Below, piece by piece: positions 1-8,959 of a stretch of 35,712 nt of DNA. The position numbers were made by a program, and so were the translations under genes. Numbering within the stretch: position 1 is the stretch's first letter; each line of letters begins with the position of its first letter. The notes under the pieces are model-generated. The model was not told the DNA's origin. It ran no database searches and was given only the letters and a program-made list of their open reading frames with translations. The stretch covers positions 1 through 35,712 of the forward strand of contig JAFYVM010000016.1 in NCBI GenBank assembly GCA_017549145.1, written 5' to 3'. The stretch comes from Bacteroidales bacterium. GTDB taxonomy: Bacteria > Bacteroidota > Bacteroidia > Bacteroidales > UBA932.

Positions 1-111
1 AATGAACTCGAAGAATATCTCGAATACTACAACCAGAGAAGAATCAAGGAAAAACTAAATGGAATGAGCCCGGTACAATACCGAGCTCATCAATATAAAT
101 CTAATTGTTAA
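1..111 (+). CDS. IS3-family transposase (OrfB), C-terminal fragment
   Basis: The open frame runs in from the window edge and stops with TAA at 109-111, giving 36 residues. The tail contains YYNQRRIKEKLNGMSPVQYR. This matches the end of the integrase core of IS3-family (IS150-like) OrfB transposases, where a tyrosine-rich segment is followed by NxxRxxxxLxxMSPxQYR. The DDE catalytic residues would lie upstream, outside the window, so activity cannot be judged. A candidate terminal inverted repeat follows directly at 114-138, as expected for the right end of such an element. Confidence 0.85.
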   Translation, partial: NELEEYLEYYNQRRIKEKLNGMSPVQYRAHQYKSNC

Positions 112-113
112 AC

Positions 114-138
114 TGTCCAATAAAAGGGGCGCACTTCA
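114..138 (+). mobile_element. Right terminal inverted repeat of the IS3-like element
   Basis: The sequence begins TGTCCAATAAAAGGGG and ends GCACTTCA, three bases after the transposase stop codon. IS3-family right ends usually have the form TGTCC...GGGG...ACTTCA, read outward, so position 138 is the likely element boundary. The left end is outside the window, so neither the match between ends nor a target duplication can be checked. Confidence 0.65.
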
Positions 139-149
139 TTTACTAATGG

Positions 150-180
150 TTGTCCACAAAACTGCCCATTTCGTGGACAA
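150..180. repeat. 8-bp inverted repeat TTGTCCAC/GTGGACAA
   Basis: Arms at 150-157 and 173-180 are perfectly complementary across a 15-nt loop. No T-run follows on either strand, so it is not an obvious terminator. It lies between two IS-end-like sequences and may be debris of another insertion. The TGTCC core is shared with the nearby IS end at 114. Confidence 0.5.
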
Positions 181-235
181 TGTGTTGTGCGCTACCTGTC
201 TTGCTGCCACTGTCTAGTATTAGACCCGATGTAAT

Positions 236-258
236 TGGAGTGACCCCAAAGAGGATGG
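236..258 (+). mobile_element. Possible remnant of an IS3-type left end
   Basis: TGGAGTGACCCCAAAGAGG resembles the outward end of IS3-family elements (TGAAGTGACCCC...). It also matches the reverse complement of the 114-138 end at about 9 of its first 12 positions. No transposase frame follows, so at most this is a solo end left by an old insertion or deletion. Confidence 0.3.
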
Positions 259-298
259 TTTATTATTACTAGGAGGTGCACTTAGATTGGAACAAATC

Positions 299-329
299 TT
301 GGTTAGGCGGATTCAGAACTTTAGATTTG
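299..329 (+). promoter_or_regulatory. Promoter of the DoxX gene (TTG-20-TAGATTTG)
   Basis: TTG at 299-301 and TAGATTTG at 322-329, separated by 20 nt, match the Bacteroidetes primary-sigma consensus (TTG, about 19-21 nt, TAnnTTTG). The -7 box ends 6 nt before the ATG at 336, so the transcript should be leaderless or nearly so. This decides the start codon of the DoxX gene. Confidence 0.65.
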
Positions 330-335
330 AGTGCT

Positions 336-770
336 ATGTTTTACAATTTCATGTTTCCGCAGACTTTCAGGGGGAAGGGAGTGTCCTTGCTGATTTTGGG
401 TCTTAGAGTCTTCTTTGGTGTGATGTTCTTCACACATGCTCTTGATAAGATGGAGAACTTTGAGCAACTGTCTTTGACTTTTCCGAATATTCTCGGATTT
501 GGCAGCTATATGAGCCTGATGCTGATAATCTTTGTTGAGTTTTGCTGTTCACTTTTCCTTATTGCAGGACTTATGGTTCGAGTCACGGTCATACCGATGA
601 TGATAGCAATGGCAGTTGCCTTCTTTGATGTACATGATGGCATGTTTCCAGCAGGAGAATTGTCACTTATTTACCTTATTATGTTCATAATTCTCTACAT
701 TACCGGACCTGGTAAATTCTCAATAGATTTTTTGATTGATAGGAAGATTCAGAAGGCTAGGAATGGTTAA
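336..770 (+). CDS. DoxX family membrane protein
   Basis: A 144-aa protein with four predicted membrane segments: LLILGLRVFFGVMFFTHAL, a second around YMSLMLIIFVEFCCSLFLIAG, a third around VTVIPMMIAMAVAFF, and a last LIYLIMFIILYITGPG. The RxxxGxxFxxHxxxK pattern in helix 1 and the closing GPGKFSID are typical of the DoxX family, inner-membrane proteins often linked to redox stress but mostly without a defined substrate. The frame stays open upstream to a GTG at 276 next to AGGAG. ATG 336 is preferred because a good promoter lies inside that extension and the first 20 residues look unlike the family. The upstream side has been reshaped by IS insertion. Confidence 0.8.
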   Translation: MFYNFMFPQTFRGKGVSLLILGLRVFFGVMFFTHALDKMENFEQLSLTFPNILGFGSYMSLMLIIFVEFCCSLFLIAGLMVRVTVIPMMIAMAVAFFDVHDGMFPAGELSLIYLIMFIILYITGPGKFSIDFLIDRKIQKARNG

Positions 771-2354
<1,584 letters not shown>

Positions 2355-2379
2355 TCCCCCAGCCACTCTAAATCATACA

Positions 2380-2406
2380 TGTCATTCTGAACAAAGTGAA
2401 GAATCC
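2380..2406 (+). repeat. Dispersed stem-loop repeat, copy 1 (atpD-atpC junction)
   Basis: TGTCATTCTGAACAAAGTGA followed by AGAATCC. It is related to copies at 13613, 22271 and 23169. Stem ATTCT (2384-2388) pairs with AGAAT (2400-2404) across an 11-nt loop. The GTG inside this copy (2396) is the only credible start codon of atpC. Confidence 0.85.
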
Positions 2407-2650
2407 CGATACCATATTCCTGACAATCCACTCCCCGGAGCGCACGATCCTAGAAAAGATGGTGTGTAAGGTGTCATTGCCTGGAACCAAGGGACGCTTT
2501 ATGGTCCTGAAAGATCATGCTCCTTTGATTTCTTCGCTTGAACAGGGACGTATTACTTTTGTCAGTGATGGAGTAGAGGAGAATGTGGATATTCAGTCTG
2601 GATTTGTGGAGATTGCGTTTAATAAGATAATTGTGTGCGTGGAGCTATGA
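2396..2650 (+). CDS. atpC: ATP synthase F1 subunit epsilon
   Basis: An 84-aa epsilon subunit with only the N-terminal beta-sandwich domain. The motifs LTIHSPERTILE, VSLPGTKGRFMVLKDHAPLISSLEQG and the closing QSGFVEIAFNKIIVCVE are clear. The C-terminal helical hairpin of E. coli epsilon (about 139 aa) is absent, as is common in Bacteroidetes. Epsilon binds gamma at the foot of the central stalk and regulates ATPase activity. The start is GTG 2396, which lies inside a dispersed repeat; the frame is closed by TAA at 2369-2371 and offers no ATG. The ancestral start was probably displaced, so the first four residues (MKNP) are repeat-derived. The stop overlaps atpB by four bases. Confidence 0.92.
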   Translation: MKNPDTIFLTIHSPERTILEKMVCKVSLPGTKGRFMVLKDHAPLISSLEQGRITFVSDGVEENVDIQSGFVEIAFNKIIVCVEL

Positions 2651-3705
2651 GGTGGTTGAAGGTCATATTTGTTGTTATGCTTTTGACAGCATCTTCTGTC
2701 ACCCTAAGTGCAACCGAAGGGACTGATGACCAGGAAGTAGATGTCGCCCACATGCTCTTCGGACACATCGGGGATTCGTATGGCTGGCATATAACAGATT
2801 GGAGCGGCAAGCATGTGACCATTCCATTGCCTTGTATCGTTTATAGCAGACAGAGCGGATGGCACGTGTTTATGTCCACAAAAATAGAGCATGGACACCA
2901 GTATCAGGGATTTTTCCTTGCCGAGGAAGGCAGGTATGAGGATAAGATAGTCGAGAAAGATGCGTCTGGCGAATTGGTAAGGCCATTTGATATCTCGATA
3001 ACAAAGAACGTTGCATCTCTGATGATTACAGCCTTGTTGCTGATTGCGCTGGTGCTTGGATCGGCAAGGTGGTATAAGAAACATGATGCTGTCCAGGAAG
3101 GCTCGCCGAAAGGTATTGCGGGCTTGATGGAGATGATGATAATGATGGTCAATGATGATCTTATCAAGGCGTCAATCGGAGAGAAGGATTATAGAAAATA
3201 TGCTCCTTACCTCCTGACTGTGTTCTTCTTTATCTTTTTGAGTAACCTGTTGGGAATTGTACCATTTTTCCCGGGAGGTGCGAATGTGACAGGAAATATT
3301 GCAGTGACGATGGTACTTGCGCTATGTACCTTCTTCGCTGTGAATGTATTTGGAAATAAGCATTATTGGAAGGAGGTTCTCTGGCCGGATGTGCCGTTGT
3401 TCCTGAAGTTCCCTCTTCCGATCATGCAGACGATAGAGCTGTTCGGATTGATATCAAAACCATTCTCGCTGATGGTGAGGTTGTTTGCCAACATTATGGC
3501 CGGACATGCGATGATATTGGGACTTGTTGCGGTGATATTCGTGACAGCTAAGTTGGGACCGGTGATAAATGGTTCCATGACCTTCATTACCTTGCTTTTT
3601 GGGGTGTTTATGGATTGCTTGGAGCTGTTGGTGGCATTCATACAGGCGTATGTCTTTACGATGCTTTCATCAGTATTTATCGGCCTCTCACGACAAGAAC
3701 ATTAA
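2647..3705 (+). CDS. atpB: ATP synthase Fo subunit a
   Basis: A 352-aa Fo subunit a, which forms the proton half-channels beside the c ring. It begins with a signal-like hydrophobic stretch (MRWLKVIFVVMLLTASSVTLS) and a ~110-residue periplasmic extension, both common in Bacteroidetes AtpB. Membrane segments start around residue 122. The conserved LMVRLFANIMAGH carries the essential arginine at residue 278, equivalent to E. coli aR210. ATG 2647 overlaps the atpC stop as ATGA, implying translational coupling; a GTG at 2635 is possible but less likely. The small atpI-like gene often found between atpC and atpB in Bacteroides is missing. Confidence 0.95.
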   Translation: MRWLKVIFVVMLLTASSVTLSATEGTDDQEVDVAHMLFGHIGDSYGWHITDWSGKHVTIPLPCIVYSRQSGWHVFMSTKIEHGHQYQGFFLAEEGRYEDKIVEKDASGELVRPFDISITKNVASLMITALLLIALVLGSARWYKKHDAVQEGSPKGIAGLMEMMIMMVNDDLIKASIGEKDYRKYAPYLLTVFFFIFLSNLLGIVPFFPGGANVTGNIAVTMVLALCTFFAVNVFGNKHYWKEVLWPDVPLFLKFPLPIMQTIELFGLISKPFSLMVRLFANIMAGHAMILGLVAVIFVTAKLGPVINGSMTFITLLFGVFMDCLELLVAFIQAYVFTMLSSVFIGLSRQEH

Positions 3706-3732
3706 AATGTATAACCACTAAATAAGAACATT

Positions 3733-3990
3733 ATGTTACTATCAACAATTCTACTTCAGGTTGCAGGTGCAGCTATCTGGGGAAAGGTCGCAGGTGCAAT
3801 TGGAGCGGCTGTAGCAGCTATTGCAGCAGCATGGGGTATCGGTAAGATCGGTCAGTCTGCTATGGAGTCAATTGCTCGTCAGCCAGAGGCAGCCGGAAAC
3901 ATCCGTACTGCAATGCTTATCATCGGTGCTCTTGTGGAGGGTGCCTGCCTTTTCGCAATCATTGCTTGCCTTATGGCAATCGTGATGTAA
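3733..3990 (+). CDS. atpE: ATP synthase Fo subunit c
   Basis: An 85-aa two-helix proteolipid that forms the rotor ring. Helix 1 is glycine/alanine rich (KVAGAIGAAVAAIAAAWGIG), the polar loop is ARQPEAAGN, and helix 2 carries the ion-binding glutamate E69 in GALVEGACLF. The residues that make a sodium site in Ilyobacter-type rings (Gln in helix 1, Ser directly after the Glu) are Ile and Gly here, so proton coupling is inferred. It lies 27 nt after atpB. Confidence 0.96.
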   Translation: MLLSTILLQVAGAAIWGKVAGAIGAAVAAIAAAWGIGKIGQSAMESIARQPEAAGNIRTAMLIIGALVEGACLFAIIACLMAIVM

Positions 3991-4002
3991 TAGCTTGCGG
4001 CT

Positions 4003-4497
4003 ATGAACTTAATGCTACCAGACAGTGGTCTTCTATTTTGGATGACCATAATCTTTGCAATCGTATTCTTCGTCCTTGCCAAATTCGGTTTTCCGATAAT
4101 TACTGGCATGGTGGAGAAACGAAACAAGCGTATCGCAGATTCGCTTGAGGCTGCGCGTATTGCAGAAGATGCAATCGCACATCTTACCGAGGAGCAGGAA
4201 AGGATAATTTCCGAGACTCGTGCCAGTCAGGCTAAGCTTCTGCAGGAAGCTGCCGCTGAGCGTGATAAGATGATTGCTCAGGCTCAGGATAAGGCGAGAG
4301 AAGAAGCGCAGAAGATTATGGATGATGCCCGTGTGCGTATCCAGGAGGAGAAGGAGGCTGCTGTGAGGGAAGTCAGACAGGAGGTGGCGAAACTCTCTAT
4401 TGCTATCGCTGAGAAGGTTATCCGCAAGGAACTGTCTACTGATGACGCTCAGAAAGCTCTGGTTGATAAACTCTTGAACGAGGTGACAGAACTCTAA
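4003..4497 (+). CDS. atpF: ATP synthase Fo subunit b
   Basis: A 164-aa peripheral stalk protein. One N-terminal membrane helix (LLFWMTIIFAIVFFVLAKFG, about residues 10-29) is followed by a long charged amphipathic helix rich in A, E, K and R (AARIAEDAIAHLTEEQERI and onward), the right-handed coiled coil of the b dimer. The length is normal. It starts 12 nt after atpE and ends one base before atpH. It holds the alpha/beta hexamer still through contact with AtpH. Confidence 0.95.
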   Translation: MNLMLPDSGLLFWMTIIFAIVFFVLAKFGFPIITGMVEKRNKRIADSLEAARIAEDAIAHLTEEQERIISETRASQAKLLQEAAAERDKMIAQAQDKAREEAQKIMDDARVRIQEEKEAAVREVRQEVAKLSIAIAEKVIRKELSTDDAQKALVDKLLNEVTEL

Positions 4498-4498
4498 G

Positions 4499-5053
4499 AT
4501 GAATAGCGGTCCTATTGCATATAGATACGCTAAGGCCCTTCTGAAATTTGTTCAGGAGACTGGTGCCGGGGAGGCAGTTTACTCCCAGGCTTGCGTTCTT
4601 GTACTCAGGATGCAGGAGATTACTGCACTTGCAGAAGCTGTGCAGAAGAATTCTGAACTTGCCTTGGACCGCAAGGTGCAGTTGCTGAATTCTGCTTTAG
4701 GAGAACCTATGCAGGAAGAATTGTGCAAGTTTGTTACTCTCGTTCATGACCAGAAGCGAATTGGATTTTTCTTGCGAATGCTGCATTCATTTATAGAGCA
4801 GTATCGCCAGGCAAATTCAATCAAGGTTGGAAGATTGGTTACAGCATCTGAAGTGTCTGGACTAAAGGAGCGTCTTCAGTCAATTCTGAGTGAAAGTTCT
4901 GGAGCAACAGTAATCCTTGAGGAAGAACACAATCCGGATATCCTAGGAGGCTTTGTCTTTGAACTTGATGGAAGCCGCCTTGATGCAAGCGTAGAGGGAC
5001 AACTTGCTAAAATCCGTCGCCAGTTAGTGCAAAACAATAATAGAATAGTATAA
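4499..5053 (+). CDS. atpH: ATP synthase F1 subunit delta
   Basis: A 184-aa delta (OSCP) subunit that links subunit b to the top of the F1 head. The N-terminal helical domain starts IAYRYAKALLKFVQETG. The C-terminal part has the family pattern FIEQYRQANSIKVGRLVTASEVSG followed by DPxxLGG-like NPDILGGFVFELDGSRLDASVEGQLAKIRRQL. ATG 4499 is one base after the atpF stop, and the TAA abuts the atpA ATG, so translation of the three genes is probably coupled. Confidence 0.95.
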   Translation: MNSGPIAYRYAKALLKFVQETGAGEAVYSQACVLVLRMQEITALAEAVQKNSELALDRKVQLLNSALGEPMQEELCKFVTLVHDQKRIGFFLRMLHSFIEQYRQANSIKVGRLVTASEVSGLKERLQSILSESSGATVILEEEHNPDILGGFVFELDGSRLDASVEGQLAKIRRQLVQNNNRIV

Positions 5054-6634
5054 ATGAATACAATAAAACCGTCAGAAATATCAGATGTGCTTCTTAGCCA
5101 GCTGAAAGATATTGATGCCGAACTCCAATACGAGGAGATCGGTAAGGTCTTGCAGGTGAGTGATGGAGTAGTCCGTATATATGGCCTGTTGAATGCAGAG
5201 GCGGGAGAACTTCTTGAGTTTGACAATGGTATCAAGGCTGTTGTGATGAATCTTGAGGAGGATAATGTGGGAGCTGTGCTTTTGGGTCCGACTGACAAGA
5301 TCAAAGAGGGTATGACAGTTAAGCGTACTCGTAGAATTGCTTCGCTGAATGTCGGTGAAGGAATGCTGGGACGTGTCGTAAATCCTCTTGGAGAGCCTCT
5401 TGATGGCAAGGGCAGAATCGAGGGTGAACTCTTTGAAATGCCTTTGGAGAGAAAGGCTCCTGGTGTTATTTTCCGTCAGCCTGTGACTGAACCATTGCAG
5501 ACAGGTCTAAAGGCTATCGACTCGATGATCCCTATCGGTCGAGGTCAGCGTGAGCTCATCATCGGTGACCGTCAGACTGGTAAAACTGCAATTGCTGTCG
5601 ATACGATCCTCAATCAACGTGCGGCGTATGAGGCTGGAGAGCCTGTTTATTGTATTTATGTGGCAGTAGGCCAGAAAGGTTCTACAATCGCAAGTCTCGT
5701 CCAGACTCTAAAGGAAAAAGGAGCGCTGGACTACACTATAGTTGTGGCAGCAACCGCTGCAGATCAGGCAGCTCTTCGTTACTATGCTCCGTTTGCAGGA
5801 GCTGCAATTGGAGAGTATTTCCGTGACACAGGACGTCATGCTTTAGTTGTATATGATGACCTGTCAAAGCAGGCTGTGGCTTATCGTGAGGTGTCGTTGA
5901 TTCTTCGTCGTCCGTCCGGTCGTGAGGCATACCCAGGTGATATTTTCTATCTCCACTCAAGACTCCTTGAGAGAGCTGCTAAAATCATTGGTCAGCAGGA
6001 GGTTGCCCAGAAGATGAATGATCTCCCTGTTTCATTGCAGGGAAAGGTTAAGGCTGGTGGTTCCTTGACTGCGCTTCCTATTATCGAGACTCAGGCAGGA
6101 GACGTTTCAGCATATATTCCGACTAATGTGATTTCTATTACTGATGGTCAGATTTTCCTTGAAAGTGACCTATTTAACCAGGGATTCCGTCCAGCTGTGA
6201 ATGTGGGTATTTCGGTTTCGCGTGTTGGAGGAAGCGCCCAGCTTAAGAGTATGAAGAAGGTAGCTGGTACGCTTAAGATTGATCAGGCTCAGTATCGTGA
6301 GTTGGAGGCCTTCTCAAAGTTCAGCAGTGATATGGATCCTATTACTATGATGACGCTGGATAAGGGACGAAAGAATACGCGACTTCTGATTCAGCCTCAG
6401 TATTCACCGATGCCGGTAGGGGAGCAGGTGGCTATACTTTATTGTGGTACAAAGGGCTTGCTGAAAGATTTGACTTTGGATCAGGTGGATGATTTCCAGA
6501 CTACGTTCTTCCAGAAGATGAGGGCGTTCCACTCGGAAGATGTCCTTGATCCGCTTTCTCAAGGCCGTACTGACCAGCAGATTTTTGATATAATAGAACG
6601 CGAAGCACTTTCAATAGTTAACGGTCTTATTTGA
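5054..6634 (+). CDS. atpA: ATP synthase F1 subunit alpha
   Basis: A 526-aa non-catalytic nucleotide-binding subunit that alternates with beta in the F1 hexamer. The Walker A sequence GDRQTGKT is at residues 171-178. Other family signatures are [49 protein letters not shown] (in part) and the alpha/beta signature region [14 protein letters not shown]. The length is as expected. It follows atpH with no gap. Downstream lies a 108-nt palindromic element before atpG, the only large gap in the operon. Confidence 0.97.
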   Translation: MNTIKPSEISDVLLSQLKDIDAELQYEEIGKVLQVSDGVVRIYGLLNAEAGELLEFDNGIKAVVMNLEEDNVGAVLLGPTDKIKEGMTVKRTRRIASLNVGEGMLGRVVNPLGEPLDGKGRIEGELFEMPLERKAPGVIFRQPVTEPLQTGLKAIDSMIPIGRGQRELIIGDRQTGKTAIAVDTILNQRAAYEAGEPVYCIYVAVGQKGSTIASLVQTLKEKGALDYTIVVAATAADQAALRYYAPFAGAAIGEYFRDTGRHALVVYDDLSKQAVAYREVSLILRRPSGREAYPGDIFYLHSRLLERAAKIIGQQEVAQKMNDLPVSLQGKVKAGGSLTALPIIETQAGDVSAYIPTNVISITDGQIFLESDLFNQGFRPAVNVGISVSRVGGSAQLKSMKKVAGTLKIDQAQYRELEAFSKFSSDMDPITMMTLDKGRKNTRLLIQPQYSPMPVGEQVAILYCGTKGLLKDLTLDQVDDFQTTFFQKMRAFHSEDVLDPLSQGRTDQQIFDIIEREALSIVNGLI

Positions 6635-6640
6635 TAATAG

Positions 6641-6748
6641 TATGGGCGGTGAGGGTTATAAAACTAAATCCCTCCCACGATAAGTCGTGGGCCCCTCCCG
6701 TTCACGAGGCCACGGGCGGCCACGGTTTTATAACCCTCACAGCCCATA
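6641..6748. repeat. 108-nt palindromic element between atpA and atpG
   Basis: The outer arms (6641-6664 and 6725-6748) are 24 nt each and complementary at 23 positions; the only mismatch is at the eighth base from the outside. Two smaller hairpins lie inside: CCCACGA-TAAG-TCGTGGG (6674-6691) and CCCGT (6697-6701) with ACGGG (6712-6716). As RNA this is a long stem ending in a multi-branch loop. GGCCACGG also occurs twice inside. The discrete boundaries suggest a small non-autonomous mobile palindrome. Its position could lower expression of atpG relative to atpA. Confidence 0.85.
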
Positions 6749-6765
6749 GCATATAATATAAAGGT

Positions 6766-7707
6766 ATGTCGTCATTAAATGAAATAAAGAGCAGGATAGC
6801 CTCCGTCAAAAATACGCTGAAAATAACTTCAGCGATGAAGATGGTGGCCTCTGCAAAGCTGCATAAGGCTCAAGTCGCTATTGGCGGCAAACTGCCTTAT
6901 GAGCAGCAGTTGCATCGTATCCTCTCTGGTCTTCTTCAGGATGATGAACTTCATAAGGCAATGCACGACAAACTGGGATTCGGCAATCCTGATGGTCACT
7001 CTGCAGTGGTTCTTCAGGACGTAGGCCTGGATCAGATACCGACAAAGGATGTTTATCCACGCATTGCAATTCTTGCAATATCCTCTAATAGCTCTCTCTG
7101 TGGTTCTTTTAATGCCAATGTCATAAAGAAGTATCAGGAGACAATTCAAATCCTTGAAGATCAAGGTTATGCAAAGGAAGACATAGATGTCTATGTGATT
7201 GGAAGGAAGGTTGGTGAGGCTGTCAGGAAGTCTGGATATACTATTAAGGAGGATCGTTCACAGGTTGCGGATAAGCCATCTTATGATGCTGCTTATGACC
7301 TTGCTACTAATCTGGTTGACAGTTTTACTTCTGGAGAGGTGTCTCAGGTAGTGCTGGTATATAGTCATTTTGCATCAGCTGCATCTCAGCCTGTCGTACG
7401 CGAGAACTATCTCCCTCTTCCGATACATGATTATGAGGATGATGTAGACGAACCGGTAGATTATTTGCTGGAGCCTGATCCTCTCACTCTTGTAAGACAT
7501 TTGCTTCCACAGGTGCTTCTATTGAAGCTTTATACTGTCCTTCTTGATGCAAATGCAGCAGAGCACGCAGCACGTACCCTTGCAATGCAGGTGGCTTCAG
7601 ACAATGCGAAGGATCTCATCGGCGAGCTTACATTAGCATATAATAAAGGCCGCCAACAAGAAATCACAGCAGAAATTCTGGACCTTATTGGCGGTACTAT
7701 GCAGTAA
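6766..7707 (+). CDS. atpG: ATP synthase F1 subunit gamma
   Basis: A 313-aa central shaft subunit. The N-terminal helix (EIKSRIASVKNTLKITSAMKMVASAKLHKA) and the C-terminal helix (EHAARTLAMQVASDNAKDLI...AYNKGRQQEITAEILDLIGG) form the coiled coil inside the alpha/beta hexamer. The middle has SSNSSLCGSFNANVIK, the local form of SDRGLCGGFN. It is somewhat longer than the ~290 aa usual for the family because of an insertion near residues 50-85. It is the last gene of the operon. It ends 6 nt from the convergent DUF1015 gene, leaving no room for a separate terminator. Confidence 0.95.
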   Translation: MSSLNEIKSRIASVKNTLKITSAMKMVASAKLHKAQVAIGGKLPYEQQLHRILSGLLQDDELHKAMHDKLGFGNPDGHSAVVLQDVGLDQIPTKDVYPRIAILAISSNSSLCGSFNANVIKKYQETIQILEDQGYAKEDIDVYVIGRKVGEAVRKSGYTIKEDRSQVADKPSYDAAYDLATNLVDSFTSGEVSQVVLVYSHFASAASQPVVRENYLPLPIHDYEDDVDEPVDYLLEPDPLTLVRHLLPQVLLLKLYTVLLDANAAEHAARTLAMQVASDNAKDLIGELTLAYNKGRQQEITAEILDLIGGTMQ

Positions 7708-7713
7708 AATGTG

Positions 7714-8952
7714 CTAAGCTAATTTGTGGATTGCGAGGCCGCTGCGGAGCTTCGGCTCGAACCATGTGGTCTTTGGAGGCATGATGTTGCCTGAATCTGC
7801 TATATCCACCAACTGCTTCATTGAAACAGGGTAGAGTGCAAAGGCTACCTTCATCTCACCGCTGTCAACTCTGCGTGAGAGTTCTCCAAGTCCGCGGATA
7901 CCTCCAACGAAGTCGATTCTCTTCGATGTTCGTAGATCCTTGATGTCAAGAATCTTGTCAAGAACAAGGTTCGAGAGGATTGTCACGTCAAGAACTCCAA
8001 TCGGATCGTTGTCGTCGTATCGTCCTTCCTTAGCTACAAGCGAGTACCATTTACCTCCAAGATACATTGAGAACTCATGGAGCTTAGAAGGCTTGTAGAT
8101 TTCTGTACCTTCTTCTTTCACCTCAAAATCCTCAGCGAGGGCTTCCAGAAGCTGCTCCTCAGTAAGACCATTGAGATCCTGAACTACGCGGTTGTAGTCA
8201 ATGATCTTGAGCTGGCTATCAGGGAAGGCAACTGTCATAAAGAAGTTGTATTCCTCGTCACCTGTATGGTTTGGATTCTGTCCGCGAAGCTCTGCTCCCA
8301 CACGTGCTGCAGCAGCTGTACGATGATGACCATCAGCTACATAGAAAGCAGGAATATCTGCAAAAATCTCTGTGATACGGTCGATATCTGCCTGCTCGTC
8401 AATTACCCAGAAATGATGTCCGAATCCGTCTTCTGCAACGAAATCATATTCAGGCTCACCAGCGATGTAACGTGCTACGATGCCGTTGATTTCCTCATTA
8501 TCAGGATATGCAAAGAACACAGGCTCAATGTTGGCATTCTGGATTCGTACGTGAATCATACGGTCATCTTCCTTGTCCTTGCGGGTCAGCTCATGCTTCT
8601 TGATTGCGCCTGATGCGTAATCATCAGTGTGAGCGCACATCACAAGGCCATATTGTGTACGGCCGTCCATTGTCTGAGCATATACATAGTAGTATGGCTT
8701 ATCATCCTGAACAAGCCATCCCTTCTCCTGCCATGTCTTGAAGTTCTCAACAGCCTTGTCATAAGCAGGCTGACTATGCTCGTCAATGATAGGATCGAAA
8801 TCGATTTCTGGTTTTGTGATATGAAGAAGTGACTTCTCTCCAGCCTCAGCCTTTGCTTCAACAGAGTTCAAGACGTCGTAAGGACGTGCTGCAACTTCTT
8901 CGATATATTGTTTCGGCGGACGTACCGCTGCAAATGGTCTGATTCTTACCAT
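7714..8952 (-). CDS. DUF1015 family protein
   Basis: A 412-aa soluble protein of the DUF1015 family. It begins MVRIRPFAAVRPPKQYIEEVAARPYDVLN, the usual family start, and contains the conserved VADGHHRTAAAARVG motif in the middle. The biochemical role is not established. In Bacteroidetes it commonly travels with serC and serA, as here (7 nt after serA), which suggests a link to serine or phosphoserine metabolism. That link is inference from context. It is the last gene of the minus-strand operon and converges on atpG. Confidence 0.9.
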   Translation of the reverse strand: MVRIRPFAAVRPPKQYIEEVAARPYDVLNSVEAKAEAGEKSLLHITKPEIDFDPIIDEHSQPAYDKAVENFKTWQEKGWLVQDDKPYYYVYAQTMDGRTQYGLVMCAHTDDYASGAIKKHELTRKDKEDDRMIHVRIQNANIEPVFFAYPDNEEINGIVARYIAGEPEYDFVAEDGFGHHFWVIDEQADIDRITEIFADIPAFYVADGHHRTAAAARVGAELRGQNPNHTGDEEYNFFMTVAFPDSQLKIIDYNRVVQDLNGLTEEQLLEALAEDFEVKEEGTEIYKPSKLHEFSMYLGGKWYSLVAKEGRYDDNDPIGVLDVTILSNLVLDKILDIKDLRTSKRIDFVGGIRGLGELSRRVDSGEMKVAFALYPVSMKQLVDIADSGNIMPPKTTWFEPKLRSGLAIHKLA

Positions 8953-8959
8953 AATTCTA

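Noticed and set aside
3733-3990. Sodium-type c ring
   Set aside because: The residues at the sodium-ligand positions are Ile in helix 1 and Gly after the Glu, not Gln and Ser.
4876-5409. 177-codon minus-strand frame opposite atpH/atpA
   Set aside because: Ser/Pro/Arg-rich shadow composition, in the middle of a conserved operon.
8077-8613. 178-codon frame on the plus strand opposite the DUF1015 gene
   Set aside because: It is a shadow of a well-supported gene; the translation is Cys/Leu-rich with no recognisable domain.
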